Below, one piece after another: positions 17,504-27,637 of a stretch of 64,000 nt of DNA. Positions within the stretch are counted from its first letter, which is position 1; each line of letters opens with the position of its first letter. The DNA lies in the NCBI GenBank assembly GCA_026936105.1, contig JAIXKI010000011.1, positions 52,173 through 116,172 on the forward strand. Direction: 5' to 3'. The stretch is from Chitinophagales bacterium (lineage in GTDB: Bacteria; Bacteroidota; Bacteroidia; Chitinophagales; Chitinophagaceae). The notes under the pieces are model-generated. The model saw nothing but the letters and a program-made list of their open reading frames with translations. It did no database searches and was not told the origin of the DNA. The position numbers and the translations under genes were made by a program.

Positions 17504-18466
17504 ATGCGGTCGCTAAGATCATATCTGCTCCTGCTGGTATCTATATGGTTATTGGCCGGGTGCAAGCAAAAGAAAAAGCCTTTATTGTCAGGGGAAGAAC
17601 CGGTGGAAGTCAATGATTTCATTGATTTTTTCCCTGAGAAAAACCTGCCTTATGAATTTGCTGACTCTTCCCTTTTACAGAAAAGCCCGGATTCGTTGCG
17701 TATCAGCTATAAAGTGTTTTCAGAATTTGTACCTGATTCTGTTCTTAACAGGATATTTGGAAAAGGGATGAAGCCAAAATTTTATCCGATGGCAAAGATC
17801 ACTGTTCCCAAAGCAGAAACCTATTTGTTTGTGAAAGCATTGAGTGGCGGAAAAAGCACAGGGCTACTGGCTGCTTTCGATAAAAAAAAATCTTTCATTG
17901 CCCTGACAACAATAATGCAACCGGACCAAAATTTTGCAACACAACAGACAGCGGGCATGGATAAAAAATTTTCGATCTTCAAGACCACCCGGAAAAAGAA
18001 CTCCGATGGCAGTGTGAATGAGGGAAAGGACGTTTATATTCTTAACAGCAGCGCTAAAGATTTCATGTTGATTCTTACCAATCCTTTGGATGCAAAGCCG
18101 CCTGTGCTGATTAATCCGATAGATACTTTGCCCAGAAAACACAAGCTGTCTGCCGATTATACCGCCGGGAAAAATGACCTGGTTTCCATCCGTGATGGTA
18201 GTAAGCCGAACAGGATCATGTTCTTTATTCATTTTGAAAAGAATAATGGGGAGTGTACCGGCGAGTTGAAAGGTGAAGCCGTTTTAAGATCGCCTGCTGT
18301 TGCCGACTATCATTCCAACAGTAATCCCTGCTCATTGCAATTGACATTTACTCCAACTACGGTTTCGATCAAAGAATTGCAGGGCTGTGGTTCGTACAGA
18401 GGCGTTCACTGTGTGTTTGATGGAAAATATATCCGTAAAAAAGAAACTGTGAAGAAAAAGAAATAA
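17504..18466 (+). CDS. Lipoprotein of unknown function
   Basis: 320 aa. A type II signal peptide ends in the lipobox LLAGC (Cys at about 20), so it should be anchored in the envelope. The mature part is Lys-rich at both ends and mostly beta-type, with two Cys-containing segments near the end (NNGECTGELKG and ELQGCGSYRGVHCVFDGKYI). No family is recognised. Similar small-domain lipoproteins are common in Bacteroidota. It is divergent from mntR across the probable MntR box. Confidence 0.75.
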   Translation: MRSLRSYLLLLVSIWLLAGCKQKKKPLLSGEEPVEVNDFIDFFPEKNLPYEFADSSLLQKSPDSLRISYKVFSEFVPDSVLNRIFGKGMKPKFYPMAKITVPKAETYLFVKALSGGKSTGLLAAFDKKKSFIALTTIMQPDQNFATQQTAGMDKKFSIFKTTRKKNSDGSVNEGKDVYILNSSAKDFMLILTNPLDAKPPVLINPIDTLPRKHKLSADYTAGKNDLVSIRDGSKPNRIMFFIHFEKNNGECTGELKGEAVLRSPAVADYHSNSNPCSLQLTFTPTTVSIKELQGCGSYRGVHCVFDGKYIRKKETVKKKK

Positions 18467-18569
18467 GAAATGCCCTTATCCTTTACCGCCCTTCATTATT
18501 CAGCTCTGCTAAAAGAATAATTGCCAATTAAATTTTATCTTGCACCCCTTAGTGTAAAAAGTACATGAT

Positions 18570-20228
18570 ATGAACTTTTTGAATTTCAGGATCCCGTACC
18601 CGGTGGATGAACGTTATTCTAAAAAAGTGGCTTATTTCTCCATGGAGTACGCCATACATCAGCCACTGAAGATCTATAGCGGCGGCCTCGGATTTCTATC
18701 CGGCTCACATTTGCGCAGCGCTTATGAGCTGAAACAGAATCTTATCGGCATCGGCATCTTATGGAAGTACGGATATTATGATCAGGCAAGAAATCAGGAC
18801 CAGACCCTGCAGGCAACCTGGATGGAAAAGAATTATTCTTTTCTGGAAGATACGGGAATCAAGTTCCAGGTGAATGTGCACGAGCATCCGGTTTGGGTGA
18901 AAGCTTACTACCTCAACCCTGAGACCTTCAAGACCGCTCCCCTGTTTTTATTAAGCACCGATCTTCCCGAAAATGATTACGTGTCACAAACCATTTGCCA
19001 CCGTTTGTATGATGCCAATGTGGCTACCAAAGTGGCGCAATTCATGTTATTGGGAATCGGTGGCGCAAAACTGATCGAAGAGATCGGATTTGAGCCGGAT
19101 CTTTATCATTTGAATGAAGCTCATGGGATCTCTTCCGCTTTTTATCTTTATCAGAAATACAATAAGAAGGTGGAGGAAGTGAGAAAGAGACTGGTCTTCA
19201 CCACCCATACTCCGGAAGAAGCAGGCAATGAAAAACACGATATACATCTCTGTCATAAGATGAGTTATTTCTGCGGACTGAGTATTGACGAAGTGAAAGA
19301 GCTGACCGGAATGCCGGATGATATGTTCAACCATTCACTGGCAGCCTTGAGATTGGCCAGGCTTGCCAATGGGGTTTCTTTCCTGCACGGAAAAGTTTCC
19401 AATGTCATGTGGAGTAAATATGAGAACATTTGTCCTATTATTTCCATCACCAATGCACAGAACTGGAAGTATTGGGCGGATAAGCAGTTGTACCGTTTTA
19501 TGGAAGAAGGGAACGACTGGGCCTTTGATGACCGTAAAAAATATTTGAAGAAAAGAACCTTTGAAATTGTTGCGGACCAGACCGGAAAATTGTTCGATCC
19601 TGATGTATTCACATTGATATGGTCACGGCGATTTGCCGGTTATAAAAGAGCAGGGCTCATCACCAATGATGAAGAGCGTTTTGAAGAACTGGTGAAAGAT
19701 TTAAAACACCCTATCCAGATCATCTGGGCAGGTAAGCCATATCCGGTAGATCATCCTGCCATCAGCGAATTCAATCAATTGGTTTATCTGAGTAAGAAAT
19801 ATAAAAATGTGGCCGTGTTGATCGGCTACGAATTGACATTGTCCAGAAGGTTGAAACAGGCTGCCGACTGCTGGCTGAACAATCCGAGAGTGCCGAGAGA
19901 GGCATCGGGCACCAGCGGCATGACCGCTGCCATGAATGGCGCCGTGAATTTTTCTACCGATGACGGATGGATACCCGAGTTTATCAATCATGGCCATAAT
20001 GGTTTTGTGGTACCCAACCCGGGATATGCCAAAATGAACGTACAGGAACAGGATGATTACGATCTCAACACCATTTATGATATTCTGAGAAAGGAGATTC
20101 TTCCTCTTTACTACGACAGTTATTACACCTGGAGGCAGGTGATGAAGAACGGTATGAGAGATGTGCGTTTTCAATTCGACAGCAACCGGATGGCTCATGA
20201 GTATTATGAACTTTTGTACAACAAATGA
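18570..20228 (+). CDS. Alpha-glucan phosphorylase-like glycosyltransferase (GT35-type), Thr at the PLP-lysine site
   Basis: 552 aa, similar to the short maltodextrin/glycogen phosphorylases found in archaea and Bacteroidota. Signatures include KVAYFSMEYAIH and IYSGGLGFLSG at the N-terminus, DLYHLNEAHG, TTHTPEEAGNEKHD, WSRRFAGYKRAGL and IIWAGKPYPVDHPA. In true phosphorylases the signature EASGTxxMK carries the lysine that binds pyridoxal phosphate. Here it reads EASGTSGMT, with T452 at that position. The enzyme may therefore not use PLP and could be a transferase or synthase. Role in glycogen metabolism is likely; exact reaction unsure. It converges on ispH. Confidence 0.85.
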   Translation: MNFLNFRIPYPVDERYSKKVAYFSMEYAIHQPLKIYSGGLGFLSGSHLRSAYELKQNLIGIGILWKYGYYDQARNQDQTLQATWMEKNYSFLEDTGIKFQVNVHEHPVWVKAYYLNPETFKTAPLFLLSTDLPENDYVSQTICHRLYDANVATKVAQFMLLGIGGAKLIEEIGFEPDLYHLNEAHGISSAFYLYQKYNKKVEEVRKRLVFTTHTPEEAGNEKHDIHLCHKMSYFCGLSIDEVKELTGMPDDMFNHSLAALRLARLANGVSFLHGKVSNVMWSKYENICPIISITNAQNWKYWADKQLYRFMEEGNDWAFDDRKKYLKKRTFEIVADQTGKLFDPDVFTLIWSRRFAGYKRAGLITNDEERFEELVKDLKHPIQIIWAGKPYPVDHPAISEFNQLVYLSKKYKNVAVLIGYELTLSRRLKQAADCWLNNPRVPREASGTSGMTAAMNGAVNFSTDDGWIPEFINHGHNGFVVPNPGYAKMNVQEQDDYDLNTIYDILRKEILPLYYDSYYTWRQVMKNGMRDVRFQFDSNRMAHEYYELLYNK

Positions 20229-20259
20229 TCATGAAAATTCCTGAGGCCGTTGATCTTTA

Positions 20260-21510
20260 TTAAGCATTAAATTCTTTCGTCAGTTGCTCCATTGTTTTTC
20301 TTACAGGGAAAAAACTGATAAGCTTTTTGATCACTCCTTCCACTAATGCATCAGGGCAGGAAGCCCCGCTGGTCACCAGGATCTTTACCGGATCTTTTGA
20401 AGGAAGAAAGTTTTTGGTGATCAGTTCCTGTTTGATATGAAAATTATAATGACTGATCTCGGAATCCGAAATGATTTTCCCTTCATCCTTGATAAAATAA
20501 GCAGGCAATTTTTCCTCGCAGAGTTCTACGAGGTGTGAAGTGTTGGATGAATTGTAACCGCCGATAACGATGGCAAGGTCGGCCGGAGTCTGCAACATAG
20601 TTGAAACCGCAGTCTGGTTATCATTGGTGGCATAGCAAAGTGTATCGCGGGTGTCTGCAAAATGTTCTTCAACATTCAGTCCGTTCAATCCGTATTTCTT
20701 CATCATCACTCTTTTCAACAGGTCGGCTATGGCCTGGGTCTCACTGGCCAGCATAGTGGTTTGATTCACCACGCCGATACGTTCCAGATCCCTGGTGACA
20801 TCAAAGTTTTCAGAATACCGCCCTTTGAATTCTTCATAAAACGATCCGGGATCTTTTTCTCCTGTTATGTATTTTGAAAGACTGATAGCCTGCTCCATAT
20901 TCCTTACCACTACGGCAGGAGCATTTTTCGAAGCATGAGAAAGTGTGGCCTTTGTTTCTTCATGTTCCGGTTTGCCGTGAATGACGATACTGTAATTCTT
21001 TTTTGCAATGGCCTCACTGCGGTTCCATACCCTGGCAACAAAAGGGCAGGTGGTGTTATATTTTTCTGTTGGGATGCCCATATCCTTCAGCTTCTTTTCC
21101 ATTTCAAGTGTGGAACCAAAGGCGGGAATAAGAACGATGTCATCCGGTTTCACTTCTTCAAAAGGGATCAGTTGTTTGCCATGAGTGTCCTGGAGGAACT
21201 TCACTCCGTTCTCACGAAGGTCGCCATTCACATGCGGGTTGTGAATCATCTCACTCAGAAAGAATATCCTTTTTCCCGGGTTGTTTTCAACGGTATGATA
21301 AGCGATCTCGATGGCATTTTCCACTCCATAGCAAAATCCGAAATGCCTTGCGAGATAGATCTGCACGGGGCCAAAATCGAGCAGGGTGGGACTAAAATCC
21401 CTGCCTTCCTGTAGGGCAGGTTTTTTCAGCCGGTCATCTTCTTTCCTTTTCTTTTTGATGGCAGAGATCAGTGGACTGCGGTATATGATCGGTACATCAA
21501 AACTTTTCAT
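20260..21510 (-). CDS. ispH: 4-hydroxy-3-methylbut-2-enyl diphosphate reductase
   Basis: 416 aa. It is the last enzyme of the MEP isoprenoid pathway, making IPP and DMAPP with a 4Fe-4S cluster. Three cluster cysteines can be placed in GFCYGVENA, NTTCPFVARVW and SGASCPDALVEG. The substrate-binding HNPHVNGDL and HGKPEHEETKAT are present. It is about 100 residues longer than E. coli IspH; the longer form with an N-terminal extension is usual in Bacteroidota. It is a single gene. Confidence 0.96.
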   Translation of the reverse strand: MKSFDVPIIYRSPLISAIKKKRKEDDRLKKPALQEGRDFSPTLLDFGPVQIYLARHFGFCYGVENAIEIAYHTVENNPGKRIFFLSEMIHNPHVNGDLRENGVKFLQDTHGKQLIPFEEVKPDDIVLIPAFGSTLEMEKKLKDMGIPTEKYNTTCPFVARVWNRSEAIAKKNYSIVIHGKPEHEETKATLSHASKNAPAVVVRNMEQAISLSKYITGEKDPGSFYEEFKGRYSENFDVTRDLERIGVVNQTTMLASETQAIADLLKRVMMKKYGLNGLNVEEHFADTRDTLCYATNDNQTAVSTMLQTPADLAIVIGGYNSSNTSHLVELCEEKLPAYFIKDEGKIISDSEISHYNFHIKQELITKNFLPSKDPVKILVTSGASCPDALVEGVIKKLISFFPVRKTMEQLTKEFNA

Positions 21511-21817
21511 AATGAAGTAAGCAAAGTTACAAAGTTTGAAGGGGAAGTAATTTGAATAAGCAAGGTGAATCTCTTTTACAAGTGGTGCTACGCTTTATTG
21601 ACTATTGTCAGGACTCAGAGTATAAATAATTTCTTCTTTATCCCGGATCGAATTTCTGACCGGCAAATGAATTCCTGCGATATTCAATAAGAGCTTACCG
21701 GTAAATAGGAGAAGAGACAGAAGGCTGCAATAAATAAGAAGATTTTTCGTTATACAGAATTATACCCTTACGAAAGTATTTTAAAAAATTATTCCAATAC
21801 CTTTTAAAAACCATACG
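21511..21817. other. Intergenic, nothing recognised
   Basis: About 307 AT-rich bases lie between the divergent ispH and the CFI-box gene. They presumably hold both promoters. No repeat, RNA gene or exact -7 box was found by eye. Confidence 0.5.
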
Positions 21818-22645
21818 ATGAACAGAAGAAAATTTTTTCAGAAAACCGGAGCCTTGTCCGTTGCCCTGGCAGGCCTTCCTCTCGCAAAAAGAGCAAAAAA
21901 CGCAGACACCGCAAGAGACATATATATGACGGAACTGGATCGCAGTAAATCAGACCAGATAGGCTGTACCTTATATATGTATCATAAAGCGGTCATTGAT
22001 TTTTCCAAAGCTACTGACACGGAAAAGGAATTGGATATTGTTGTTAATTATTATAAAGATCCTAAGGATATATTAAATGCGAAATCCTGTACCTACACTT
22101 TTAAGATAGCGGGAGTGGAAGCTTTTAAAGCAGATAATGACTATAAGATCATAAAGACTACCGGAAGAAGAATGAGAAAAGATGAGTACCCGTGGCCCAA
22201 AGAATTACCGCTGAATCCCCGGATACGCATCAAAATGTTCACCTCGGCCGCCTTGCTGGATAGCAACGGGAAACCATTCTCGGTCATGGCTTATAGTGAT
22301 CCTTCTGATAATGACATGGATGATATTGATTGCTTCATCACCACAGCCTGTGTTACGGAAAGAGGACTTGCCGATGATTGTGATGAACTGACCACGCTTC
22401 GCAGATTCAGGGAAAGCTACATGCGCAACACCGTGCAGGGAAAAAAGCTGTTGAACGAATATGATTCTCTTGGCCCTGAAGTGGTATCCGGAATTTCAGA
22501 ATGCGAGAACCGTTCAGCTATTTATGATTATATCTACAACTTCATGATCATTCCTGCCGTTGCTATGATCAAAGGCGGTGAGTATCAGCAAGCGGCTGAT
22601 TGGTATGAAGGTTTCTCAAGACAACTCAGGAAGAATTATTGCTGA
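21818..22645 (+). CDS. Exported protein with a CFI-box C-terminal domain
   Basis: 275 aa. The N-terminus MNRRKFFQKTGALSVALAGL resembles a twin-arginine (Tat) signal, although a lipoprotein or anchored form cannot be excluded. From residue 172 a Cys-rich segment reads CFITTACVTERGLADDCDEL, then TLRRFRESYMRN. This is the CFI-box module seen at the end of many exported Bacteroidota proteins, thought to be a helical, disulfide-bearing sorting or binding unit. The middle region is not recognised. It stands alone and converges on the DUF302 gene. Confidence 0.75.
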   Translation: MNRRKFFQKTGALSVALAGLPLAKRAKNADTARDIYMTELDRSKSDQIGCTLYMYHKAVIDFSKATDTEKELDIVVNYYKDPKDILNAKSCTYTFKIAGVEAFKADNDYKIIKTTGRRMRKDEYPWPKELPLNPRIRIKMFTSAALLDSNGKPFSVMAYSDPSDNDMDDIDCFITTACVTERGLADDCDELTTLRRFRESYMRNTVQGKKLLNEYDSLGPEVVSGISECENRSAIYDYIYNFMIIPAVAMIKGGEYQQAADWYEGFSRQLRKNYC

Positions 22646-22700
22646 CCTGCTCCCTTTTTGATTGTCGAGTTTCCCTTTTTAAATCCGGGTTTTTTAAGCA

Positions 22701-23087
22701 TTAAAGTTTTTCGATCACCCGTTGCAGTTTGCTGCGCACTTCTGTGGCAACTTTTCCCAATTGATCATTTTCTATTGCCTGCATGGAAGCTACAGGATCT
22801 ATGGCAGAGATTTCAATATGACCATCCTGAGTTTCCTGCATGATCACATTGCAGGGGAGCATGGTGCCTATATATTTTTCTGACTTTAAAGCTTCATAAG
22901 CAAAAGCCGGATTGCAGGCGCCCAGGATGACATAAGGCCTGAAATCCACATCAAGCTTTTTCTTCAGAGTGGCTTTTACATCTATTTCAGTAAGTATTCC
23001 GAAACCTTCTTCTTTCAGAGCTTCCGTTACTTTTTCTCTTGCATTATCCCAGTTGCCGTTTACTGTTTTTGAAAAGTAGTAAGACAT
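22701..23087 (-). CDS. DUF302 family protein
   Basis: 128 aa and a full-length single domain. It shows the family pattern of an N-terminal EKVTEALKEEGFGILTEIDV, the central FRPYVILGACNPAFAYEAL with its conserved Cys, and LPCNVIMQETQDGHIEI. DUF302 proteins are small, often heat- or stress-linked and of unknown activity. No operon partner. Confidence 0.9.
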   Translation of the reverse strand: MSYYFSKTVNGNWDNAREKVTEALKEEGFGILTEIDVKATLKKKLDVDFRPYVILGACNPAFAYEALKSEKYIGTMLPCNVIMQETQDGHIEISAIDPVASMQAIENDQLGKVATEVRSKLQRVIEKL

Positions 23088-23211
23088 GATGACTTTTTTT
23101 ATATCATTAATAATTGCTGCGAAGTTCCGTGAAATATTTTGATAAGATAGTGACTTTAGTTACAAAGGGCCTTTGCTTTTGTCAAAGATTGATTCTCCAT
23201 ATAAAATAAAA

Positions 23212-23242
23212 AACCGCCTCAGAATGATTTCCTGAGACGGTT
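23212..23242 (-). terminator. Terminator of the M28 peptidase gene
   Basis: AACCGCCTCAG and CTGAGACGGTT pair with a single mismatch across a short loop. A T-rich run follows on the minus strand. It is 21 bp past the peptidase stop codon. Confidence 0.75.
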
Positions 23243-23262
23243 CGGTTTAATTAAGCTCTATA

Positions 23263-24840
23263 TTAATCCAATCCTCCTCTGCGTGTGGGTGGTTGTACTG
23301 CAGGCCATTTACCGGGCTGGCCGTTAAACGGATTAGGAGGCAGCACTGATTTTTCACGGTTGAAGAACGAAGGATCTTCACTTGCCATGTAGGCAAGAGC
23401 AGCCGCAAGGATCGCATTTTGTTCTACGTCATCAAAAACGATCTTATCGTAGGTGTCCAGGTTGGTATGCCAGGTATTGCTGAAATAACCCCAGCTTAAA
23501 CTTCCCAATGAGAAGCCGGGAGCGCCTACGGCTACAAAAGAGGCGTTGTCTGATCCGCCGCCGCTCGGAGAACCGGGGAAGGTGGTTTTGATATCTTTTT
23601 TGGATTCCAGCGGAGCCTCATAAAGCCATCTCTGGATGTATTCATAAGCGTTTAAGAATCCTTGTCCTGAAACGTTCTCTATTCTTCCGGTGCCATTGTC
23701 CTGGTTAAAGGAGGCTTGTAATCCTTTAACGATCTCGGGGTGATCCTCAGCAAAAGCCCTGGAGCCATTCAGCCCTTGTTCCTCACTTCCCCAATGGCCA
23801 ACCAATATTGTCCTTTTCGGATTCGGATAATATAACTTAAGAAGTCTCATGGCTTCCATCATCGTTAAGGTTCCGGTTCCGTTATCGGTAGCGCCTGTGC
23901 CGCCATCCCATGAATCAAAGTGAGCAGATAATAATACATATTCATTTGGTTTTTCTGTTCCTTTGATCTCGCCGACCGTGTTGAAAGTAGGCTGAACTCC
24001 GGTTTCCCGGCTGTCTGTGCGGATATTCATTTTTACGTTGGAGCCGTCTTCTGCAAGCCGGTAAACCAACCCATAATCTTCAAGAGAAATATCTACGGTA
24101 GGAATAGCTTTGGTATAAGCAGAGAAAATTTTATCGGCTCCATATTCTTTACTCCAGTAACTGGTGAGAATACCTGCAGCGCCTGCTTTTTCCAGAGCTA
24201 CCGGTAGTGTCCTTGTGTTATATCCTGTCTTGGAAACCCTTTTTGCCCATGCTCTTGTTAAAGAATCACGTTCTTTATTCATTTTCTCTCTTGACTTTTC
24301 CGTTCCATATTTTTCCCAATCAGCATCGGGGCGGCCCGTGGGCTGCATCATACTGATCATGACGAATTTCCCTTTTACGTTTGGCATCCATGCTGCAAAA
24401 GCTGCGCTGTCCGCAAGATCAGGGAGAATGATTACATCAGCGGTGATGGTCTTTCCTTTGGTGGAAGGGCACCATGCGAGTTGAGTACCGGCAAGAGTTT
24501 TTACCCAGGGAGCGATCATGTCAATATGGGAAACGCCACGTTCCCATCCTCGCCATTCGCCCCATTTTTCATTGCGGGCCTCTACACCCCATGACTTGTA
24601 TTTGGCTACAGCCCAGTCATGCGCCTGTTGCATCTTGGGAGTGCCTACCAGCCTGGGACCGATCTTGTCCATCAGTTCATGGGCCAGTACTTTCAGTTGA
24701 GAATTGTTCATCTCCTCATCCACCATCTTCTGGATGACCGGATCCAGCTTTTTAGGCACGGGGGGGCCAAAGTTGAATTGGGCATTGCCTGCCGTGGCCA
24801 GGAAAAAGAAAAACAAAAATGAAATGAAAATCTTTTTCAT
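23263..24840 (-). CDS. Secreted M28 family zinc aminopeptidase (carboxypeptidase Q-like)
   Basis: 525 aa. A signal peptide (MKKIFISFLFFFFLATAGNA) directs export. A PA-like insert precedes the catalytic domain. The zinc site is recognisable: LLSAHFDSWDGGTGATDNGT gives the first His and bridging Asp, GSEEQGLNGSRAF the catalytic Glu pair, NQDNGTGR the Asp, and NTWHTNLDTYD the last His. The C-terminal tail is Pro-rich. Such enzymes release amino acids from peptides in the periplasm or outside. It has its own terminator and is divergent from the DUF488 gene. Confidence 0.92.
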   Translation of the reverse strand: MKKIFISFLFFFFLATAGNAQFNFGPPVPKKLDPVIQKMVDEEMNNSQLKVLAHELMDKIGPRLVGTPKMQQAHDWAVAKYKSWGVEARNEKWGEWRGWERGVSHIDMIAPWVKTLAGTQLAWCPSTKGKTITADVIILPDLADSAAFAAWMPNVKGKFVMISMMQPTGRPDADWEKYGTEKSREKMNKERDSLTRAWAKRVSKTGYNTRTLPVALEKAGAAGILTSYWSKEYGADKIFSAYTKAIPTVDISLEDYGLVYRLAEDGSNVKMNIRTDSRETGVQPTFNTVGEIKGTEKPNEYVLLSAHFDSWDGGTGATDNGTGTLTMMEAMRLLKLYYPNPKRTILVGHWGSEEQGLNGSRAFAEDHPEIVKGLQASFNQDNGTGRIENVSGQGFLNAYEYIQRWLYEAPLESKKDIKTTFPGSPSGGGSDNASFVAVGAPGFSLGSLSWGYFSNTWHTNLDTYDKIVFDDVEQNAILAAALAYMASEDPSFFNREKSVLPPNPFNGQPGKWPAVQPPTRRGGLD

Positions 24841-24901
24841 AATGCAGTTTTTTTGGTTTTTAGTTGAGTTTCCAAGATACGACTTAATGAATGATAAGAA
24901 C

Positions 24902-24909
24902 TAATTTTG
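24902..24909 (+). promoter_or_regulatory. -7 promoter box of the DUF488 gene
   Basis: TAATTTTG matches TAnnTTTG, 27 bp upstream of the ATG. No clear -33 element was found. Confidence 0.4.
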
Positions 24910-24936
24910 TGAGGAACGGTTTTAAAGTTCTTTTAT

Positions 24937-25284
24937 ATGAAAGAAAAAGTATCTATAAAAAGAGTTTATGAAGCTCCGGAAAAATCAGATGGTTACAGAA
25001 TACTGATAGACCGGCTGTGGCCCCGCGGACTCTCCAAGGAAAAAGCAAAGGTGGATCTCTGGCTGAAAGAGATAGCGCCATCAACCGAATTAAGAAAATG
25101 GTTCAATCACGATCCGGAGAAATGGCCGGTTTTTGAAAAAAAATATACAGCAGAGATCAAAAACAATAAAGCTTCTTTCGACATACTGAAAGCAAAGATC
25201 AAAGAAGGGAAAGTGACACTGGTCTATGGCGCAAAAGAAGAAAGATATAATGATGCCGTGGTGTTGCAAAAGTTATTATCGTAG
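24937..25284 (+). CDS. DUF488 family protein
   Basis: 115 aa, complete. It has the hallmark [15 protein letters not shown] near the start, then [19 protein letters not shown] and the C-terminal [18 protein letters not shown]. The family is widespread and lacks a firm function. It is monocistronic and converges on the acetoacetyl-CoA ligase gene. Confidence 0.92.
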   Translation: MKEKVSIKRVYEAPEKSDGYRILIDRLWPRGLSKEKAKVDLWLKEIAPSTELRKWFNHDPEKWPVFEKKYTAEIKNNKASFDILKAKIKEGKVTLVYGAKEERYNDAVVLQKLLS

Positions 25285-25390
25285 CAGGAAGCATGTTCAG
25301 TTTTCCTCTATGGTCGGATATAATTTTATCTGAACTTGTACAGCACAATTGACGAATTTTATTTCGCACACATTTTTTTGTTTCTGCTAT

Positions 25391-27370
25391 CTATCCTTTC
25401 AGATGTTCTGATGTTTTGGCAAAGGAAACAAAGAAATCGAGTGATGATGGGTTGCTCATGGCACCCCGGTTCGCAGCTTTTTCAACAGGCTTGCCCATCA
25501 GTATGCGCTTTACCGGAGCTTCCATCTTTTTGCCGCTGATAGTATAGGGCAGGTCAGGTGCTGCAATGATCTCATCGGGAACGTGACGGGGAGAGCAGTC
25601 TGCTTTTATTCTGTCGCGGATCACTTTTTTCAGATCCTCTGTCAATTCCTTCCCTTCCTGCATGGCAACAAACAAAGGCATGAAGTCGCCTCCCTGTGGT
25701 AATTCAATATCCACGACAAGACTGTCTTTCACTTCAGGTATCTTGTCAACTGCCCTGTAAATTTCTGCCGTACCGATGCGCACACCCTGGCGGTTCAGTG
25801 TGGTGTCCGATCTTCCCGTAATGACCACTCCACCTTCCGGTGTGATCCTTATCCAGTCACCATGGCGCCACACTCCGGGATAAAATTCAAAATAGCTTTC
25901 CCTGTATCTTTTAAAATCCGGATCATTCCAGAAATATACAGGCATGCAGGGCATGGCTTTGGTGATCACCATTTCGCCCACTTCGTTGATCAGCGGCTTT
26001 CCTTCTTCATCATAAGCATACATGGAACACCCCAGTGCCCGGCATTGTATCTCTCCTTCGTAAACAGGAGCCCACGGGTTTCCGCCCACCAGCGCAGTGC
26101 ATATGTCAGTGCCGCCACTCATGGAGCAGAGCCATACATCTTTTTTAATTTCATCATAAACGTAATCGAATCCTTCGGGAGGCAGGGGAGCGCCGGTGGA
26201 TCCTATGGAATGCAATGCTGAGAGATCATGTTGCTTTCCCGGTTCTACCGATCGCTTTTGGCAGGCAATGATGAATGGGGCGCTGGTTCCGAAATGATGA
26301 ATGGGAATATCTTCCGACAGTTGCCATAAAATATTCAAACCGGGATGAGTAGGACTTCCGTCATACAACACGATGGTGGCGCCCATCAGCAGCGATGCCT
26401 GCACAAAATTCCACATCATCCATCCTGTGGTGGAGAACCAGAAAAAATTTTCTCCCGGGTGAACATCATTGTGAAAGGCCAGGTATTTAAGATGCTCCAG
26501 CAACATTCCTCCGTGCGAATGAGTGATCGCTTTCGGAATGCCGGTGGTGCCCGATGAATATAAGATCCATATAGGATGGGAAAAAGGCACAGGAGTGAAA
26601 CTGAGCGGATCCGGTTTAATAGACATAACTTCATTCCATGATACGGCGTTGCGAATCTTTTTTATATCCGTTTGTTTGTTCAGATAAGGGATGAGGATCA
26701 CTTTTTCCACCGTGGGAAGTTGTTCACTGATCTCTTTCACCACTTCCATTCGGTCATAATGTTTGCCATTGTAGGCATATCCGTCAACAGCGATCAGCAC
26801 TTTCGGGGCTATTTGTTTGAAACGGTCCAGCACACTCCCCGATCCGAAGTCGGGAGAGCAACTGCTCCACACTGCACCGGAAGATATGGTTGCCATCAAT
26901 GCAATGGTAGCCTCAGGAATATTGGGAATATAAGCCACCACACGTTCTCCTTTTTCAATGCCTGCATTTTTCAGAAAAGTTTGCAAACAAGCCGTGCTGT
27001 GTTCCAGTTCTTCCCATGACATCCGGGAAATGCCGTGGTCTTCCGATGAATATATAATGGCGGGACGATCCGATGTACGGTTACGGAAAATATGTTCGGC
27101 ATAATTCAACGTGGACCCTTCAAACCATTTAGTGAACGGCATTGGATCAGAAGACATCACCTCACTGAATGGTGAATGAAACTGAACCTTGAAATATTCA
27201 GCTATGGTCTTCCAGAATGTTGCCGGTTTATTGACCGACCATTGCCACAATGAATGATAATCATCAAATGAAAGTTTGTAATTCTCTTTCAACCAACCGA
27301 CATATTTTGTAAGATTGGAATGTTCAATGAATTCATTTGAAGGTTTCCATAATACCCGTGACGAAGACAT
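25391..27370 (-). CDS. Acetoacetate--CoA ligase
   Basis: 659 aa, full length for acetoacetyl-CoA synthetase. It activates acetoacetate to acetoacetyl-CoA with ATP, feeding it into lipid or energy metabolism. The ANL-family P-loop is ILYSSGTTGIPKAITHSHGG. The later motifs are WFSTTGWMMWNF, TGRSDTTLNRQGVRIGTAEI and the C-terminal lysine region LPYTISGKKMEAPVKRIL. The N-terminal segment FDDYHSLWQWSVNKPATFW is the typical lid of this subfamily and separates it from plain acetyl-CoA synthetase. Confidence 0.94.
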   Translation of the reverse strand: MSSSRVLWKPSNEFIEHSNLTKYVGWLKENYKLSFDDYHSLWQWSVNKPATFWKTIAEYFKVQFHSPFSEVMSSDPMPFTKWFEGSTLNYAEHIFRNRTSDRPAIIYSSEDHGISRMSWEELEHSTACLQTFLKNAGIEKGERVVAYIPNIPEATIALMATISSGAVWSSCSPDFGSGSVLDRFKQIAPKVLIAVDGYAYNGKHYDRMEVVKEISEQLPTVEKVILIPYLNKQTDIKKIRNAVSWNEVMSIKPDPLSFTPVPFSHPIWILYSSGTTGIPKAITHSHGGMLLEHLKYLAFHNDVHPGENFFWFSTTGWMMWNFVQASLLMGATIVLYDGSPTHPGLNILWQLSEDIPIHHFGTSAPFIIACQKRSVEPGKQHDLSALHSIGSTGAPLPPEGFDYVYDEIKKDVWLCSMSGGTDICTALVGGNPWAPVYEGEIQCRALGCSMYAYDEEGKPLINEVGEMVITKAMPCMPVYFWNDPDFKRYRESYFEFYPGVWRHGDWIRITPEGGVVITGRSDTTLNRQGVRIGTAEIYRAVDKIPEVKDSLVVDIELPQGGDFMPLFVAMQEGKELTEDLKKVIRDRIKADCSPRHVPDEIIAAPDLPYTISGKKMEAPVKRILMGKPVEKAANRGAMSNPSSLDFFVSFAKTSEHLKG

Positions 27371-27637
27371 GACTCATCTATTTTTTGGTAATTTACAAAA
27401 TAAATGGGCATGTCGTTTTTGTTATTTCATGGGATCTGCGGTTAGTTTCCTTTCAGATAAATATTATCAGGGTTTTTCTTTCGCGATGTATAATGTGAGG
27501 GGGGATAGTTATTCCCAAGTACTGGTTATTCCTGCAGCGGTTATGGCAAAATGACTCGCTTTAAGAAAAAGAGATCAAATTACATATATTTGTTTCAGGC
27601 GCCATTTTAATTGGCCGGGACACTAAGTTTAATTTAG

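Noticed and set aside
27315-27554. A 79-aa plus-strand frame before the GT-C-like gene
   Set aside because: It overlaps the start of the acetoacetyl-CoA ligase gene antisense and has no recognisable features.
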